The notes: generated by a model not told the origin, from the letters alone. Positions 7,854 through 15,907 are shown, counted from the stretch's first letter. The stretch is DNA of 64,000 nucleotides from Microbacterium sp. No. 7 (GCF_001314225.1 NZ_CP012697.1:930001-994000), one strand, 5' to 3'. Numbers and translations: made by a program.

Positions 7854-8953
7854 CCCGCGTCCCCCTGTCGGTGCTCGACCTCTCGCCGTTCGGCACCGGG
7901 TCGACGCCCGCCGACGGCCTGCGCGCCACGATCGCGCTCGCCGTCGAGACCGAGCGGCTGGGGTACCGGCGGTTCTGGCTCGCCGAGCACCACTTCAACC
8001 CCGGCGTCGCGGGCGCCGCGCCGCACACGCTGCTCGCGGCGATCGGAGCCGCCACCACCGGCATCCGCCTCGGCACGGCCGCGACGATCATCGGCAACTA
8101 CGCGCCGGTGCAGGTCGCGGAGGCGTTCGGCGTGCTCGCCGCGCTCTTCCCCGGCCGCCTCGACCTCGGCATCGGCCGTTCCGGCGCCCCCGGCGCGGCG
8201 TCGACGCCGGCGGAGGCCGAGCCGGAGGTCGGAGACCGCGTCGTCGACGGCCTGCTGCTGCCGGCGCCGCGCCCCTTCGTCATCGATCCCGAGCGGTTCG
8301 CGCTGCGCTCCCGGCTGCTGCGGCGCAGCGACGGCGACGCCGACCGGTTCGCCGACGACGTCGCCGACATCCTCGCGTTCTTCGCGGGCACGTTCGTCGC
8401 CGAGGGCGAGCCGGTGCACGCGACGCCCGCGGGCGCCGCCGACCCCGAGGTGTGGATCCACGGCTCGACGGCGGGACCGAGCGCGCGGCTCGCGGGGGAG
8501 CGCGGGCTGCCATTCGGCGCGAACTACCACGTGTCGCCCGGACGGGTGCTCGACGCGCTCGCCGAGTACCGCGCGAGCTTCCGGCCGGGCCGGATCGCGG
8601 CGCCGCACACGATCGTCTCGGTCGACGTGCTGGTCGGCGAGACCGACGCCGAGGCCGAGCGGCTCGCCGCGGGCTTCGACCGATGGGTGCACAGCATCCG
8701 CTCGGGCGCCGGCGCGATCGTCTATCCCTCGCCCGACGAGGCCCGCGCCCGCCCGCTCGACGCGGCGACGCGCGAGAGCGTGCGCGACCGCGTCGACACG
8801 CGCTTCGTGGGGTCGCCGCAGACCGTCGTCGAGCGACTGCAGACGCTGCAGCGGGTCACCGGCGCCGACGAGCTGCTGGTCACGACGATCACGCACGATC
8901 CCGCCGACCGCGAGCGCTCCTACGGGCTGCTGGCCGCGGCGTGGGGGCTCTGA
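7850..8953 (+). CDS. LLM-class flavin-dependent oxidoreductase (MsnO8-like)
   Basis: A 367-residue luciferase-like flavin oxidoreductase. The start VPLSVLDLSPFGTGSTPADGL followed by ETERLGYRRFWLAEHHFNPGVAGAAP is the hallmark of the single-chain LLM group, where the AEHH segment lines the flavin pocket. LGTAATIIGNYAPVQVAEAFGVLAALFPGRLDLGIGRSG continues the barrel, and FVGSPQTVVERLQTL is near the C-terminus. It begins with GTG in a GTGA overlap with the acetyltransferase. It is the third LLM protein within 4 kb, which supports a locus for oxidative attack on small organic molecules. Confidence 0.85.
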   Translation: MTRVPLSVLDLSPFGTGSTPADGLRATIALAVETERLGYRRFWLAEHHFNPGVAGAAPHTLLAAIGAATTGIRLGTAATIIGNYAPVQVAEAFGVLAALFPGRLDLGIGRSGAPGAASTPAEAEPEVGDRVVDGLLLPAPRPFVIDPERFALRSRLLRRSDGDADRFADDVADILAFFAGTFVAEGEPVHATPAGAADPEVWIHGSTAGPSARLAGERGLPFGANYHVSPGRVLDALAEYRASFRPGRIAAPHTIVSVDVLVGETDAEAERLAAGFDRWVHSIRSGAGAIVYPSPDEARARPLDAATRESVRDRVDTRFVGSPQTVVERLQTLQRVTGADELLVTTITHDPADRERSYGLLAAAWGL

Positions 8954-9001
8954 CCCGCGTCGCGGCCTTCGGCGGGTCGGCGGGCTCGCCGAGGGGCCGT
9001 T

Positions 9002-9081
9002 CGTTCCCGAGGAGATCTCGCGTTCCCGAGGAGGGATGCCCGGCGCGCCGGCCCTCGGGAACGCTCTGCGCCTCGGGAAGG
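9002..9081. repeat. Inverted array with core CGTTCCCGAGG, period 18-19 nt
   Basis: Forward cores start at 9002 and 9021 (19 nt apart). Reverse cores CCTCGGGAA start at about 9053 and 9071. The array lies between a plus-strand gene end and the minus-strand tRNA-like gene, that is, in a converging gap. It is a small version of the arrays at 14.5 and 24.3 kb. Confidence 0.65.
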
Positions 9082-9150
9082 CCGGGCCCTTTCAGGCAAG
9101 GCCGGGCCTCACGGACGGATCGTCTCTTGCAGGCGGTGCTCGTCCTGACG

Positions 9151-9226
9151 TGGACGCGACGGCGGGAGTCGAACCCGCAACGCAACCGGTTATGAGCCGG
9201 TGCCCGGGACCGCCCGGATCGCCGCG
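9151..9226 (-). tRNA. tRNA-Met-like gene, anticodon CAT, atypical
   Basis: Read on the minus strand: acceptor 5' arm CGCGGCG pairs with CGTCGCG (one G-U), the anticodon arm is ACCGG-CTCATAA-CCGGT with anticodon CAT, and the T arm is GCGGG-TTCGACT-CCCGC. CCA is encoded, total 76 nt. Odd points: the discriminator base is T, positions 8-9 read AT instead of the usual T-purine, and the D arm is CCGG with a 6-nt loop. It could be a divergent elongator Met or Ile-CAT tRNA, or a degenerating copy. Confidence 0.65.
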
Positions 9227-9310
9227 ATGTCCCCCACGCTAGCCCGGATCGCGCACGTGCGACCTGAGTGTGTCCTATGAAGTCGGGATGTGACGAAAGG
9301 AGCGCCCGCG

Positions 9311-9703
9311 TCAGCCTGCGAAGGCGCCGTCGCGGGTCGAGACGATCTCCTTGCCGAGGGGCATGAGCGAGATCGGAACCATCTTGAAGTCGGCGATCGC
9401 CATCGGGATGCCGATGATCGTGAGGCACAGCGCGATGCCCGACAGGATGTGCCCGAGCGCGAGCCACCAGCCCGCGAGGATCACCCACACGACGTTGCCG
9501 AGGAACGAGCCGACGCCGGCCGTCGGCTTGGGCACGATCGTGCGGCCGAACGGCCAGATCACGTAGTTCGCGGTGCGGAACGACGCGACCGCCCACGGGA
9601 TCGTGATGATCGGGATGCACAGCAGCACGCCCGCCAGGACGTAGCCGAGGAACAGCCAGAACCCGGCGAAGATGATCCAGATGATGTTGAGCAGCGTGCG
9701 CAT
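9311..9703 (-). CDS. yccF: YccF domain-containing membrane protein
   Basis: A 130-residue inner-membrane protein of the YccF family (function unknown). It has the family's two internal repeats, NIIWIIFAGFWLFLGYVLAGVLLCIPIITIPWAVASFR and NVVWVILAGWWLALGHILSGIALCLTIIGIPMAIADFK, each carrying a tryptophan-rich helix pair, and the linker GRTIVPKP. A -10-like GACAAT lies 5 nt upstream of the ATG at 9701-9703, so the mRNA may be leaderless. The gene stands alone. Confidence 0.9.
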   Translation of the reverse strand: MRTLLNIIWIIFAGFWLFLGYVLAGVLLCIPIITIPWAVASFRTANYVIWPFGRTIVPKPTAGVGSFLGNVVWVILAGWWLALGHILSGIALCLTIIGIPMAIADFKMVPISLMPLGKEIVSTRDGAFAG

Positions 9704-9729
9704 GCCTCATTGTCCCGCGCCGAGCTTCG

Positions 9730-9766
9730 AGAAGGGTGGATGCCGCGGCGCCGGCATCCACCTTCT
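9730..9766. repeat. Hairpin with GGATGCC/GGCATCC arms
   Basis: AGAAGGGTGGATGCCG (9730-9745) pairs with CGGCATCCACCTTCT (9752-9766) with a single bulged G. The 335-bp gap 9704-10038 otherwise holds short GGCGTTCG-type repeats (about 9811-9868) and the GTTCACAATTCAGGA hairpin, and no gene. The same GGTGGATGCCG hairpin word recurs at 11657-11692 inside a coding region. Confidence 0.6.
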
Positions 9767-9865
9767 GACTCTTCTCGGTTCTTCTCGGTCCTCGGGTTCT
9801 GGCGGTCTGCGGTTCGGGCGTTCGCGGGCTCGGGCGTTCGGGTTCGGCCGTTCGGGGGTCCGGCC

Positions 9866-9962
9866 GTTCACAATTCAGGAGATCCGGTCGTACGCTGCCG
9901 GTCGGGCCGCGGGATTCCGCGGACCGACGCCGCCGGTCCCGCAGATCTCCTGAATTGTGAAC
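9866..9962. repeat. Intergenic inverted repeat, family GTTCACAATTCAGGA
   Basis: Perfect 18-bp arms GTTCACAATTCAGGAGAT (9866-9883) and ATCTCCTGAATTGTGAAC (9945-9962) around a 61-nt GC-rich centre. Two more members lie at 42082 and 42237. The arms are AT-rich compared with the surroundings, so the element stands out in composition. Confidence 0.85.
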
Positions 9963-10038
9963 AGCGGAGGCGGCGCGGGACGGCGTTGCATGCCGGGGCG
10001 GCGGACACCCCGGGCGCTGGGGTCAGCGGATGCCGGGG

Positions 10039-10632
10039 TCAGCGGATGCCGGGGGCGCGGCGCGCGGCGAGGTGCTTCTGGGCGCGGCGGGCGAGGCCGA
10101 CGAGGCCCGTCACGAGCACGAGGCCGCCGACCACGAGCAGGCCGTAGGCGGTGAGGCTCACGGGCTCGACCTGCTGCACCCATTCGCTCAGCCGGTCGAT
10201 GGGGCGCGGCGCGTTCGCGAGCGCGAGGCCCGCGGCGGCGAGCACCGCGAAGACGAGGCCCCAGATGATGGCGGCCCAGCGTGTGCGGGGCCGCGAGAGC
10301 TCCGTCGCCGGCGCGGCGCCGTCGGCCGTGACCGTGGCATCCGGCATGATCCCGGCATACGACGTGACGGTGCCGTTCGGCATGAGGGTATCGTTCGGTG
10401 CGACCGTGGCGCGCGGGGCGGCGGCGATGTCGTGATCGACAACGACGGCGGTGCCGAGATCGAGGGTCTCTGCGTCATGACCGGCCGTGACGGCATCGGT
10501 GAGGTCGAGGGTCTCGGCCTGGTCCCGGTCGTCCGGCACGGTGGCGGCGAGCTCCCGGGTCTCGGCGTCGTCGCGGTCGTCGGGCGTGTGCGGACCCGTG
10601 TCGTCGGTCGCCGGCGGCTGGTCTGTCGTCAT
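10039..10632 (-). CDS. Hypothetical membrane protein with acidic AET-L repeats
   Basis: A 197-residue protein not assigned to a family. The N-terminal 110 residues are acidic and Thr/Asp-rich with three copies of an AETxxL word (AETRELA, AETLDLT, AETLDLG). Two hydrophobic segments follow (WAAIIWGLVFAVLAAAGLAL and TAYGLLVVGGLVLVTGLVGLA), ending in a basic tail (RRAQKHLAARRAP). It overlaps the PspC gene by ATGA and so belongs to the same operon; a role in envelope stress is suggested only by that context. Confidence 0.7.
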   Translation of the reverse strand: MTTDQPPATDDTGPHTPDDRDDAETRELAATVPDDRDQAETLDLTDAVTAGHDAETLDLGTAVVVDHDIAAAPRATVAPNDTLMPNGTVTSYAGIMPDATVTADGAAPATELSRPRTRWAAIIWGLVFAVLAAAGLALANAPRPIDRLSEWVQQVEPVSLTAYGLLVVGGLVLVTGLVGLARRAQKHLAARRAPGIR

Positions 10633-12320
10633 CGGACGCCTCCCTCGTTCTCGTCGACGGCGGCGCTGGGCGTCGCCACGGGCCGCGGGCGGATGCCGGC
10701 GCTGCCGCCCTCGTGATACGTGGCGGCCTCGTCGTCCGGCGGCCACAGCGAGATGTCGATGTACCCCGACGTCTGCTCGAGCACGATGCTCTGGGTCGTC
10801 GTGATGGGCGCGTCGTCGCGCCCCAGCGTTCCCGTGTAGCGCACGCGTCCGTCGGGGAGGCGGGTCGTCGTGATGCCGTCGAGGTCGCCGACGAACCAGT
10901 GCTGCTGCTCTCCGTCGACGTTCGCGACGACGACGCCGACCCACGCGTTGCGCGTCGTGATGTCGAGCACGACCTCTGCGCCGGCGTCGACGGAGACGCT
11001 GGTCGAGCCGTCCTGCTTGACGATGTGCCACGAGCCGTCGTCGCCGGTGTCGTCGACCAGGATCCACAGCGGTCCCCACGGCTGTCGCAGCGGCGCGTGC
11101 GCGGGATAGGCCTGCTCGGCGTGGTTGGAGAGGCCGTACCCCCAGACGTTGAGCGACTGCGCGACCGGCACGACGGTCGCCACGGCGCCGGCGACGAGCA
11201 GCAGCCCGGCCATGAACGCGAGGAACCCGCTGCGCCGGCGCGCGATGCCGGCCGCGATCATGCCGATCGCGACGATGAAGGCGGCGGTGAACAGCCCCAC
11301 CGCGATCGCCAGGTCGAGCCGCTCGAAGAGGGCGGTGAGCGCCCCCGCGACGATCGCGACGCCGACGACCACGGCGACGTACGCGGCCGACGTGCGCGGA
11401 TTGGTCAGCCGGCGCACGCGGCGATGCTCCGCGGCGGCGGCCGAGAACGCGGCCGACTGCTCGCGCCGCTCGGCCCGCGCCTGCTCGCGTGCGAGGCGGT
11501 CGGCGTCCTGCTGCCGGCGGCGCCACTCCTGCTCCTGCTCCTTCCACGCGGCGTGCTGCGCCCGCCACGCCGCGAGATCGTCGGACGACGCGTCGGCCGG
11601 CGGGGCGTCGGGCTCGCTCGCGGCGGGGGCGGCGTCGTCGGCGAGGAGGAGGGGGGAGGTGGATGCCGCGGCGAGCGCCCCGGCATCCACCTCGTCCGCC
11701 GCCGGACCCGAACCGGGGGCGGGGGGGACCGGGCCGGCCGGGGCCGCGGAAGCCTGTCGCGGATCGGACGGGCCCGGGGTGCGGCGCGTGGCGCGCACGA
11801 TCAGGAAGAGCAGGAGCGCGATCGCGGCGATGCCGCCGACGACCGCGAGGAACGCGAGCACGGCCCACGTGCCCGACGACGGCGAGAAGCCGAGCATCGG
11901 CAGCCAGACGAAGAAGAACCCGCCCACGGGGACGAGGCCGAGGGCCATCGTCCCGGCGACGCCGAGCAGCGCGGGCTCGAACCGGCCGTGCAGGGCGCTG
12001 CGCAGGAGGATGCGGCCGTCGGGGTCGGGCAGGAGCGCCCAGGCGATCGCGTAGACGAAGAACATGGGCAGGCCGAACAGCGCCGCGACGACGAAGACGC
12101 CCCGCACGATGAGCGGGTCGATGCGCAGCCGCGCGGCGATGCCGCCGCACACGCCCGAGAGCCAGCCGTCGGCGCGCACGATGCCGCGGTCGGCGATCCA
12201 CGCGAAGAAGCCGTCGGAGCGACGGGGCGCGGGGGCGCCCGGGGACGTCGCGGGGCCGGGGGCCGGGGGCGCGCCATGCCGCGGAGAGCCGGCATCCGTC
12301 GTCGGTCGAGCGATCGTCAT
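10629..12320 (-). CDS. PspC domain-containing multi-pass membrane protein
   Basis: A 563-residue protein. After a Pro-rich N-terminus, residues about 37-100 form a PspC domain (DGWLSGVCGGIAARLRIDPLIVRGVFVVAALFGLPMFFVYAIAWALLPD). Further hydrophobic segments follow, then a Pro/Ala-rich acidic linker and a charged helical stretch (WRAQHAAWKEQEQEWRRRQQDADRLAREQARAE) likely to form a coiled coil. Three more membrane segments come next. The C-terminal 150 residues look like a beta-rich domain exposed outside (VSVDAGAEVVLDITTRNAWVGVVVANVDGE). It is divergent from a PspC-containing histidine kinase, so the two probably form one envelope-stress circuit. Confidence 0.85.
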   Translation of the reverse strand: MTIARPTTDAGSPRHGAPPAPGPATSPGAPAPRRSDGFFAWIADRGIVRADGWLSGVCGGIAARLRIDPLIVRGVFVVAALFGLPMFFVYAIAWALLPDPDGRILLRSALHGRFEPALLGVAGTMALGLVPVGGFFFVWLPMLGFSPSSGTWAVLAFLAVVGGIAAIALLLFLIVRATRRTPGPSDPRQASAAPAGPVPPAPGSGPAADEVDAGALAAASTSPLLLADDAAPAASEPDAPPADASSDDLAAWRAQHAAWKEQEQEWRRRQQDADRLAREQARAERREQSAAFSAAAAEHRRVRRLTNPRTSAAYVAVVVGVAIVAGALTALFERLDLAIAVGLFTAAFIVAIGMIAAGIARRRSGFLAFMAGLLLVAGAVATVVPVAQSLNVWGYGLSNHAEQAYPAHAPLRQPWGPLWILVDDTGDDGSWHIVKQDGSTSVSVDAGAEVVLDITTRNAWVGVVVANVDGEQQHWFVGDLDGITTTRLPDGRVRYTGTLGRDDAPITTTQSIVLEQTSGYIDISLWPPDDEAATYHEGGSAGIRPRPVATPSAAVDENEGGVR

Positions 12321-12434
12321 GCATCGATCCTCGCGGAGGGCTCCGACATCTCGCGATGGGGTGGCACCCTGAGCCGACCCTGATTCTGCGCGGGCGGGAT
12401 GCCGCGTGTCGGAGGCGGGTGATTGGATGGCGGC

Positions 12435-13796
12435 ATGTCCTCTTTCGCGCCCGCCGCCGGGGCTGCGCCCGCCGCCGGCCACGCCGTGCCGAGGGCTGCG
12501 TCCGCCGTCACGCGGGATGCCGCGCCCGAGGCCGTGCGGGACCCGGCGCCCGCCGTGGCGCGGGATGCCGCGCCCGAGACGTCGGCGCGGGCCGATGACC
12601 TCCGCTCCGATGACCTCCGCTCCGACGAGCGGGCTCGTCCGCCGCTGCGCCGCCCGCGCGCGTGCGCCGTCACGGGCGTGTCCGCGGGCCTCGCGCGACA
12701 CCTCGGCGCCCCGGTCTGGGCCGTGCGCGCGCTGTTCGTCGTGCTGGCGCCGTTCGGCGGCGCGGGGGTGCTGTTCTACCTGTGGTGCTGGGCGTTCATG
12801 CCCTGGGAGTCGGGCGACCCGGCGCCGACCCGGCGCGCGCCGGTCGCGTGGATGCTGCTCGTCGTGGCGCTGGCGACGTTCCTGCTGCCGATGCCGGCCT
12901 TCGGAGACCTGCTGTGGCGGCTGGGCTACGACGCGCCCAGCCAGGCGCTCGGCATCGTCGTCGCGGTCGTGCTCCCGTGCCTGGCCGCGACCGCCTCCGG
13001 TCTCTGGGCGGCCGTGATCGACCGTGCCGATCCCGCGCGCGGCCCGAGGCATGCGGCGATCGTGCGCGTCGTCGCGGTCGTGCTCCTGGCCGTGCAGCTC
13101 ACGATCCTGATGCTCCTGCTGCAGGGCGGGGGCGGGATCGTCGGCATGCTGCTGCCCCTGCTGCCCCTCGGCGGCGTCGTCGTCGTGCTCTCCGCGTCGC
13201 TCGTGCGCCGCTGGCGCGAGCTGTCGGGCGAGCGCGTCAAGCGCATCCGCGAGGAGCAGCGGGCCGAGATGGCGGCGCACCTGCACGACTCCGTGCTGCA
13301 GACGCTCGCCCTCATCCAGAACCGGGCGGGCGCCTCGAGCGAGGCCGCGCGCCTGGCCCGCGCGCAGGAGCGCGAGCTGCGTGCCTGGCTCTACGACGGC
13401 GACGCGCCGGCCGACAGCGACCTCGCGACCGACCTGCGCGACTACGCCGGGGCGCTGGAGCTCGACTACCCCGTGCGCATCGAGGTCGTCTCGGCGGGCC
13501 TGTCGACCGAGCGGGCGAGCGGCGAGGTCGCCGCGGCGGCGCGCGAGGCGATGCTCAACGCCGCCCGTCACGCCGGCGGCGACGTGTCGGTGTACATCGA
13601 GGGCCGCGGCGACGGCGTCGAGGTCTTCGTCCGCGACCGCGGCGGCGGCTTCGACCCCGACGACCTGCCGAGCGACCGGCTGGGCGTGCGCGAGTCGATC
13701 GTCGGACGCATGCGCCGCGTCGGCGGCTCGGCGGAGATCCGCTCGGGGGCGAGCGGCACCGAGGTGCAGTTGCGGCTGATCGGGGGCGCGGCATGA
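12435..13796 (+). CDS. PspC-domain sensor histidine kinase
   Basis: A 453-residue membrane kinase. The first 75 residues are Ala/Pro/Asp-rich with a repeated RDAAPE word. A PspC domain follows (CAVTGVSAGLARHLGAPVWAVRALFVVLAPFGG), then about four more membrane segments. The dimerisation/phosphoacceptor motif is HLHDSVLQTLALIQ, typical of the NarL/LiaS-type HisKA_3 group. The ATPase part shows the N box AAREAMLNAARHAGG and G box VRDRGGGFDPDDLPSDRLGVRESIVGRM. I start at ATG 12435; a TTG four codons earlier is less likely. The stop overlaps the response regulator start (ATGA). Confidence 0.9.
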   Translation: MSSFAPAAGAAPAAGHAVPRAASAVTRDAAPEAVRDPAPAVARDAAPETSARADDLRSDDLRSDERARPPLRRPRACAVTGVSAGLARHLGAPVWAVRALFVVLAPFGGAGVLFYLWCWAFMPWESGDPAPTRRAPVAWMLLVVALATFLLPMPAFGDLLWRLGYDAPSQALGIVVAVVLPCLAATASGLWAAVIDRADPARGPRHAAIVRVVAVVLLAVQLTILMLLLQGGGGIVGMLLPLLPLGGVVVVLSASLVRRWRELSGERVKRIREEQRAEMAAHLHDSVLQTLALIQNRAGASSEAARLARAQERELRAWLYDGDAPADSDLATDLRDYAGALELDYPVRIEVVSAGLSTERASGEVAAAAREAMLNAARHAGGDVSVYIEGRGDGVEVFVRDRGGGFDPDDLPSDRLGVRESIVGRMRRVGGSAEIRSGASGTEVQLRLIGGAA

Positions 13797-14455
13797 CCGG
13801 CATCCGCGTCGTCATCGTCGACGACCACTCCATCTTCCGCTCGGGCCTGCGGCACGATCTCGACGCGTCGATCGCGGTGGTCGGCGAGGCGGCCGACGTG
13901 CCCTCGGCGATCGAGGCGATCACGCGCGCGGCTCCCGACGTCGTGCTGCTCGACGTGCATCTGCCCGGCGGCTCGGGCACGGGCGGCGACGGCGCCGGCG
14001 GCGAAGAGGTGATCCGCGGCTGCGCGGGCGTGCCCACGCGCTTCCTCGCGCTGAGCGTGTCGGATGCCGCCGAAGACGTCGTGCGCGTCATCCGGGCCGG
14101 TGCGCGCGGCTACATCACGAAGGGCTCGTCCGGCGCCGAGGTCGCCCGCGCCGTGCACACCGTCGCCGAGGGGGATGCCGTGTTCTCGCCGCGGCTCGCG
14201 GGCTTCGTGCTCGACGCGTTCGGCGCCGTCGCGGGCGAGACCGCCGCCGGGGGCGACGAGCTCGACCGTCTCTCGGCCCGCGAGCAGGAGGTCATGCGGC
14301 TCATCGCCCGCGGCTACGCGTACAAGGAGGTAGCCGCGGAGCTGTTCATCTCGATCAAGACCGTCGAGACGCACGTGTCCGCCGTGCTGCGCAAGCTGCA
14401 GCTCTCGTCGCGGCACGAGCTCACCGTCTGGGCCTCCCAGCGCCGGCTCCTGTAG
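13793..14455 (+). CDS. LuxR/NarL-family response regulator
   Basis: A 220-residue response regulator, the partner of the kinase encoded upstream. Receiver residues are D10-D11 (VIVDDH), the phosphoacceptor D54 (VVLLDVHLPGG) and K110 (GYITKGSS). A Gly-rich insertion (GGSGTGGDGAGGEEV) follows the phospho-site. The C-terminal LuxR helix-turn-helix is LSAREQEVMRLIARGYAYKEVAAELFISIKTVETHVSAVLRKL. It probably controls the divergent PspC operon in response to envelope perturbation; this is inferred from context and from similar actinobacterial pairs. Confidence 0.92.
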   Translation: MTGIRVVIVDDHSIFRSGLRHDLDASIAVVGEAADVPSAIEAITRAAPDVVLLDVHLPGGSGTGGDGAGGEEVIRGCAGVPTRFLALSVSDAAEDVVRVIRAGARGYITKGSSGAEVARAVHTVAEGDAVFSPRLAGFVLDAFGAVAGETAAGGDELDRLSAREQEVMRLIARGYAYKEVAAELFISIKTVETHVSAVLRKLQLSSRHELTVWASQRRLL

Positions 14456-14492
14456 CCCTCGGCGGCCCACCCTCGGCGCGCCCCTCTCCCCG

Positions 14493-14762
14493 CGAGGGTG
14501 CCAGTTGTCTTCCCGAGGGTGCTCCTTGTTCTCGCGAGGGTGCCAGTTGTTCTCGCGAGGGTGCCAGTCGTTCTCCCGAGGGTGCTCCTTGTTCTCGCGA
14601 GGGTGCTCTGCATCTTGGCGAGGAGCTGTCGTCGGTCGCGCTGAGAAGGCGCTCCCATCGAGACAATCAGCACCCTCGACGAGACAATCAGCACCCTCGC
14701 GAAGATAACCAGCACCCTCGCGGAGATAACCAGCACCCTCGCGGAGATAACCAGCACCCCGG
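14493..14762. repeat. Inverted array with core CGAGGGTGC, exact 21-nt period
   Basis: Six forward units CGAGGGTGC plus a variable TTGTTCTCG-like half start at 14493, 14514, 14535, 14556, 14577 and 14598. After a 60-nt centre, five reverse units GCACCCTCG begin at 14670, 14691, 14712, 14733 and 14754, also every 21 nt. The whole would fold as a long hairpin with alternating conserved and variable 10-mers. It fills most of the 373-bp gap between the response regulator and the ligD gene. Confidence 0.9.
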
Positions 14763-14816
14763 GGAGGCGAAGCCGCTGGGCGCGGCGCCCCACTGGTGGT
14801 GCGTCATACGGCGAAG

Positions 14817-14822
14817 TAGCGT
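14817..14822 (+). promoter_or_regulatory. -10 box of ligD, leaderless
   Basis: TAGCGT followed by 6 nt and the ATG at 14829. Transcription would start at or next to the ATG. Confidence 0.5.
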
Positions 14823-14828
14823 CGGGGC

Positions 14829-15857
14829 ATGGCATCCGAGCGCATCGTCGTCGCCGCGGGCGAGCACGAGGTCTCGCTGTCGAGCCCGGATCGCGTGATC
14901 TGGCCGGACGCCGGGATCACCAAGCGCGAGCTGGCCGAGTACGTGGTCGCCGTCGCGTCGCCGTTCCTGCGCGCGAACGGGCGCCGGCCGGTGTCGCTGG
15001 AGCGCTTCCCGGCCGGCGTCGACGGCGAGCGGTTCTTCTCGAAGAACCCTCCCCGGGGCGCGCCTGACTACGTCGGCGAGGTCATGGTGACCTACAACAG
15101 CGGACGCCGGCATCCGCAGGTCGTGCTGGAGAACGCGGCCGCGGTCGTCTGGGCGGTGCAGATGAACACCGTCGTCTTCCACCCCTGGGCCTCGCTCGCC
15201 GACGACGTCGATCATCCCGTCGAGCTGCGCATCGACCTCGACCCGCAGCCGGGAACGGGCTTCGCCGAGGCCGCCGCGGTCGCGCCGGTGGCGCGCGAGG
15301 TGCTCGCCGAGGCGGGCCTGACCGCGTTCCCGAAGACGAGCGGGAGCCGCGGCATCCATCTGTTCTGCCCGATCGTCCCGGCGCACGAGTTCCTCGACGT
15401 GCGACACGCCCTGATCGCCGCGGGGCGCGAGATCGAGCGGCGCATGCCCGACCGCGTCACCATGAGCTGGTGGAAGGAGGAGCGCGGCGCGCGCATCTTC
15501 ATCGACTTCAACCAGGCGAGTCGCGATCGCACGATGGCCGGCGCCTACAGCCCGCGCCCGCTGCCGGGCGCGACCGTGTCGACGCCGATCACGTGGGACG
15601 AGCTGGATGCCGGCGTGGATCCCGGCGCGTTCACGGTGCGCACCGTGCCGCAGCGCCTCGCCGAGGTCGGCGACCCGTGGGAGCGGCTGGCCGCCGCCCC
15701 GGGACGCATCGACACCCTGCTGGAGTGGTGGCAGCGCGACCTCGACGCGGGCCTCGGCGAGCTGCCGTTCCCGCCCGACTTCCCCAAGATGCCGGGCGAG
15801 CCGCCGCGCGTGCAGCCCAGCCGCGCCCGCTCCTCCGAACGTCGCGACGGGGACTGA
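14829..15857 (+). CDS. ligD: LigD-type polymerase domain protein (non-homologous end joining)
   Basis: A 342-residue stand-alone polymerase/primase domain of the LigD family, which adds nucleotides during non-homologous end joining. The metal-binding residues lie in ELRIDLDPQPG (D-x-D), the conserved KTSGSRGIHLFCPI block carries the nucleotide-contacting residues, and DFNQASRDRTMAGAYSPRP supplies the third acidic residue. FFSKNPPRGAPDYV and MNTVVFHPW are also conserved. No ligase or nuclease domain is fused, and no Ku gene is nearby, so partners must be elsewhere. The tail ends in a basic, Ser/Arg-rich stretch. Confidence 0.88.
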   Translation: MASERIVVAAGEHEVSLSSPDRVIWPDAGITKRELAEYVVAVASPFLRANGRRPVSLERFPAGVDGERFFSKNPPRGAPDYVGEVMVTYNSGRRHPQVVLENAAAVVWAVQMNTVVFHPWASLADDVDHPVELRIDLDPQPGTGFAEAAAVAPVAREVLAEAGLTAFPKTSGSRGIHLFCPIVPAHEFLDVRHALIAAGREIERRMPDRVTMSWWKEERGARIFIDFNQASRDRTMAGAYSPRPLPGATVSTPITWDELDAGVDPGAFTVRTVPQRLAEVGDPWERLAAAPGRIDTLLEWWQRDLDAGLGELPFPPDFPKMPGEPPRVQPSRARSSERRDGD

Positions 15858-15907
15858 CGCCGGCCACGGCGGAGAGGAGGCGCGGAGGCCGTGTCGGAGC
15901 CCGGGCC

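Noticed and set aside
9151..9226. tRNA as an integration site for a mobile element
   Set aside because: No integrase, no repeated tRNA 3' end and no phage-like genes are found on either side.
14493..14762. Possible CRISPR array
   Set aside because: Unit length is 21 nt with 9-10 nt conserved parts, units occur in both directions, and there are no 30-40 nt unique spacers or cas genes. The same applies to 24341-24527.
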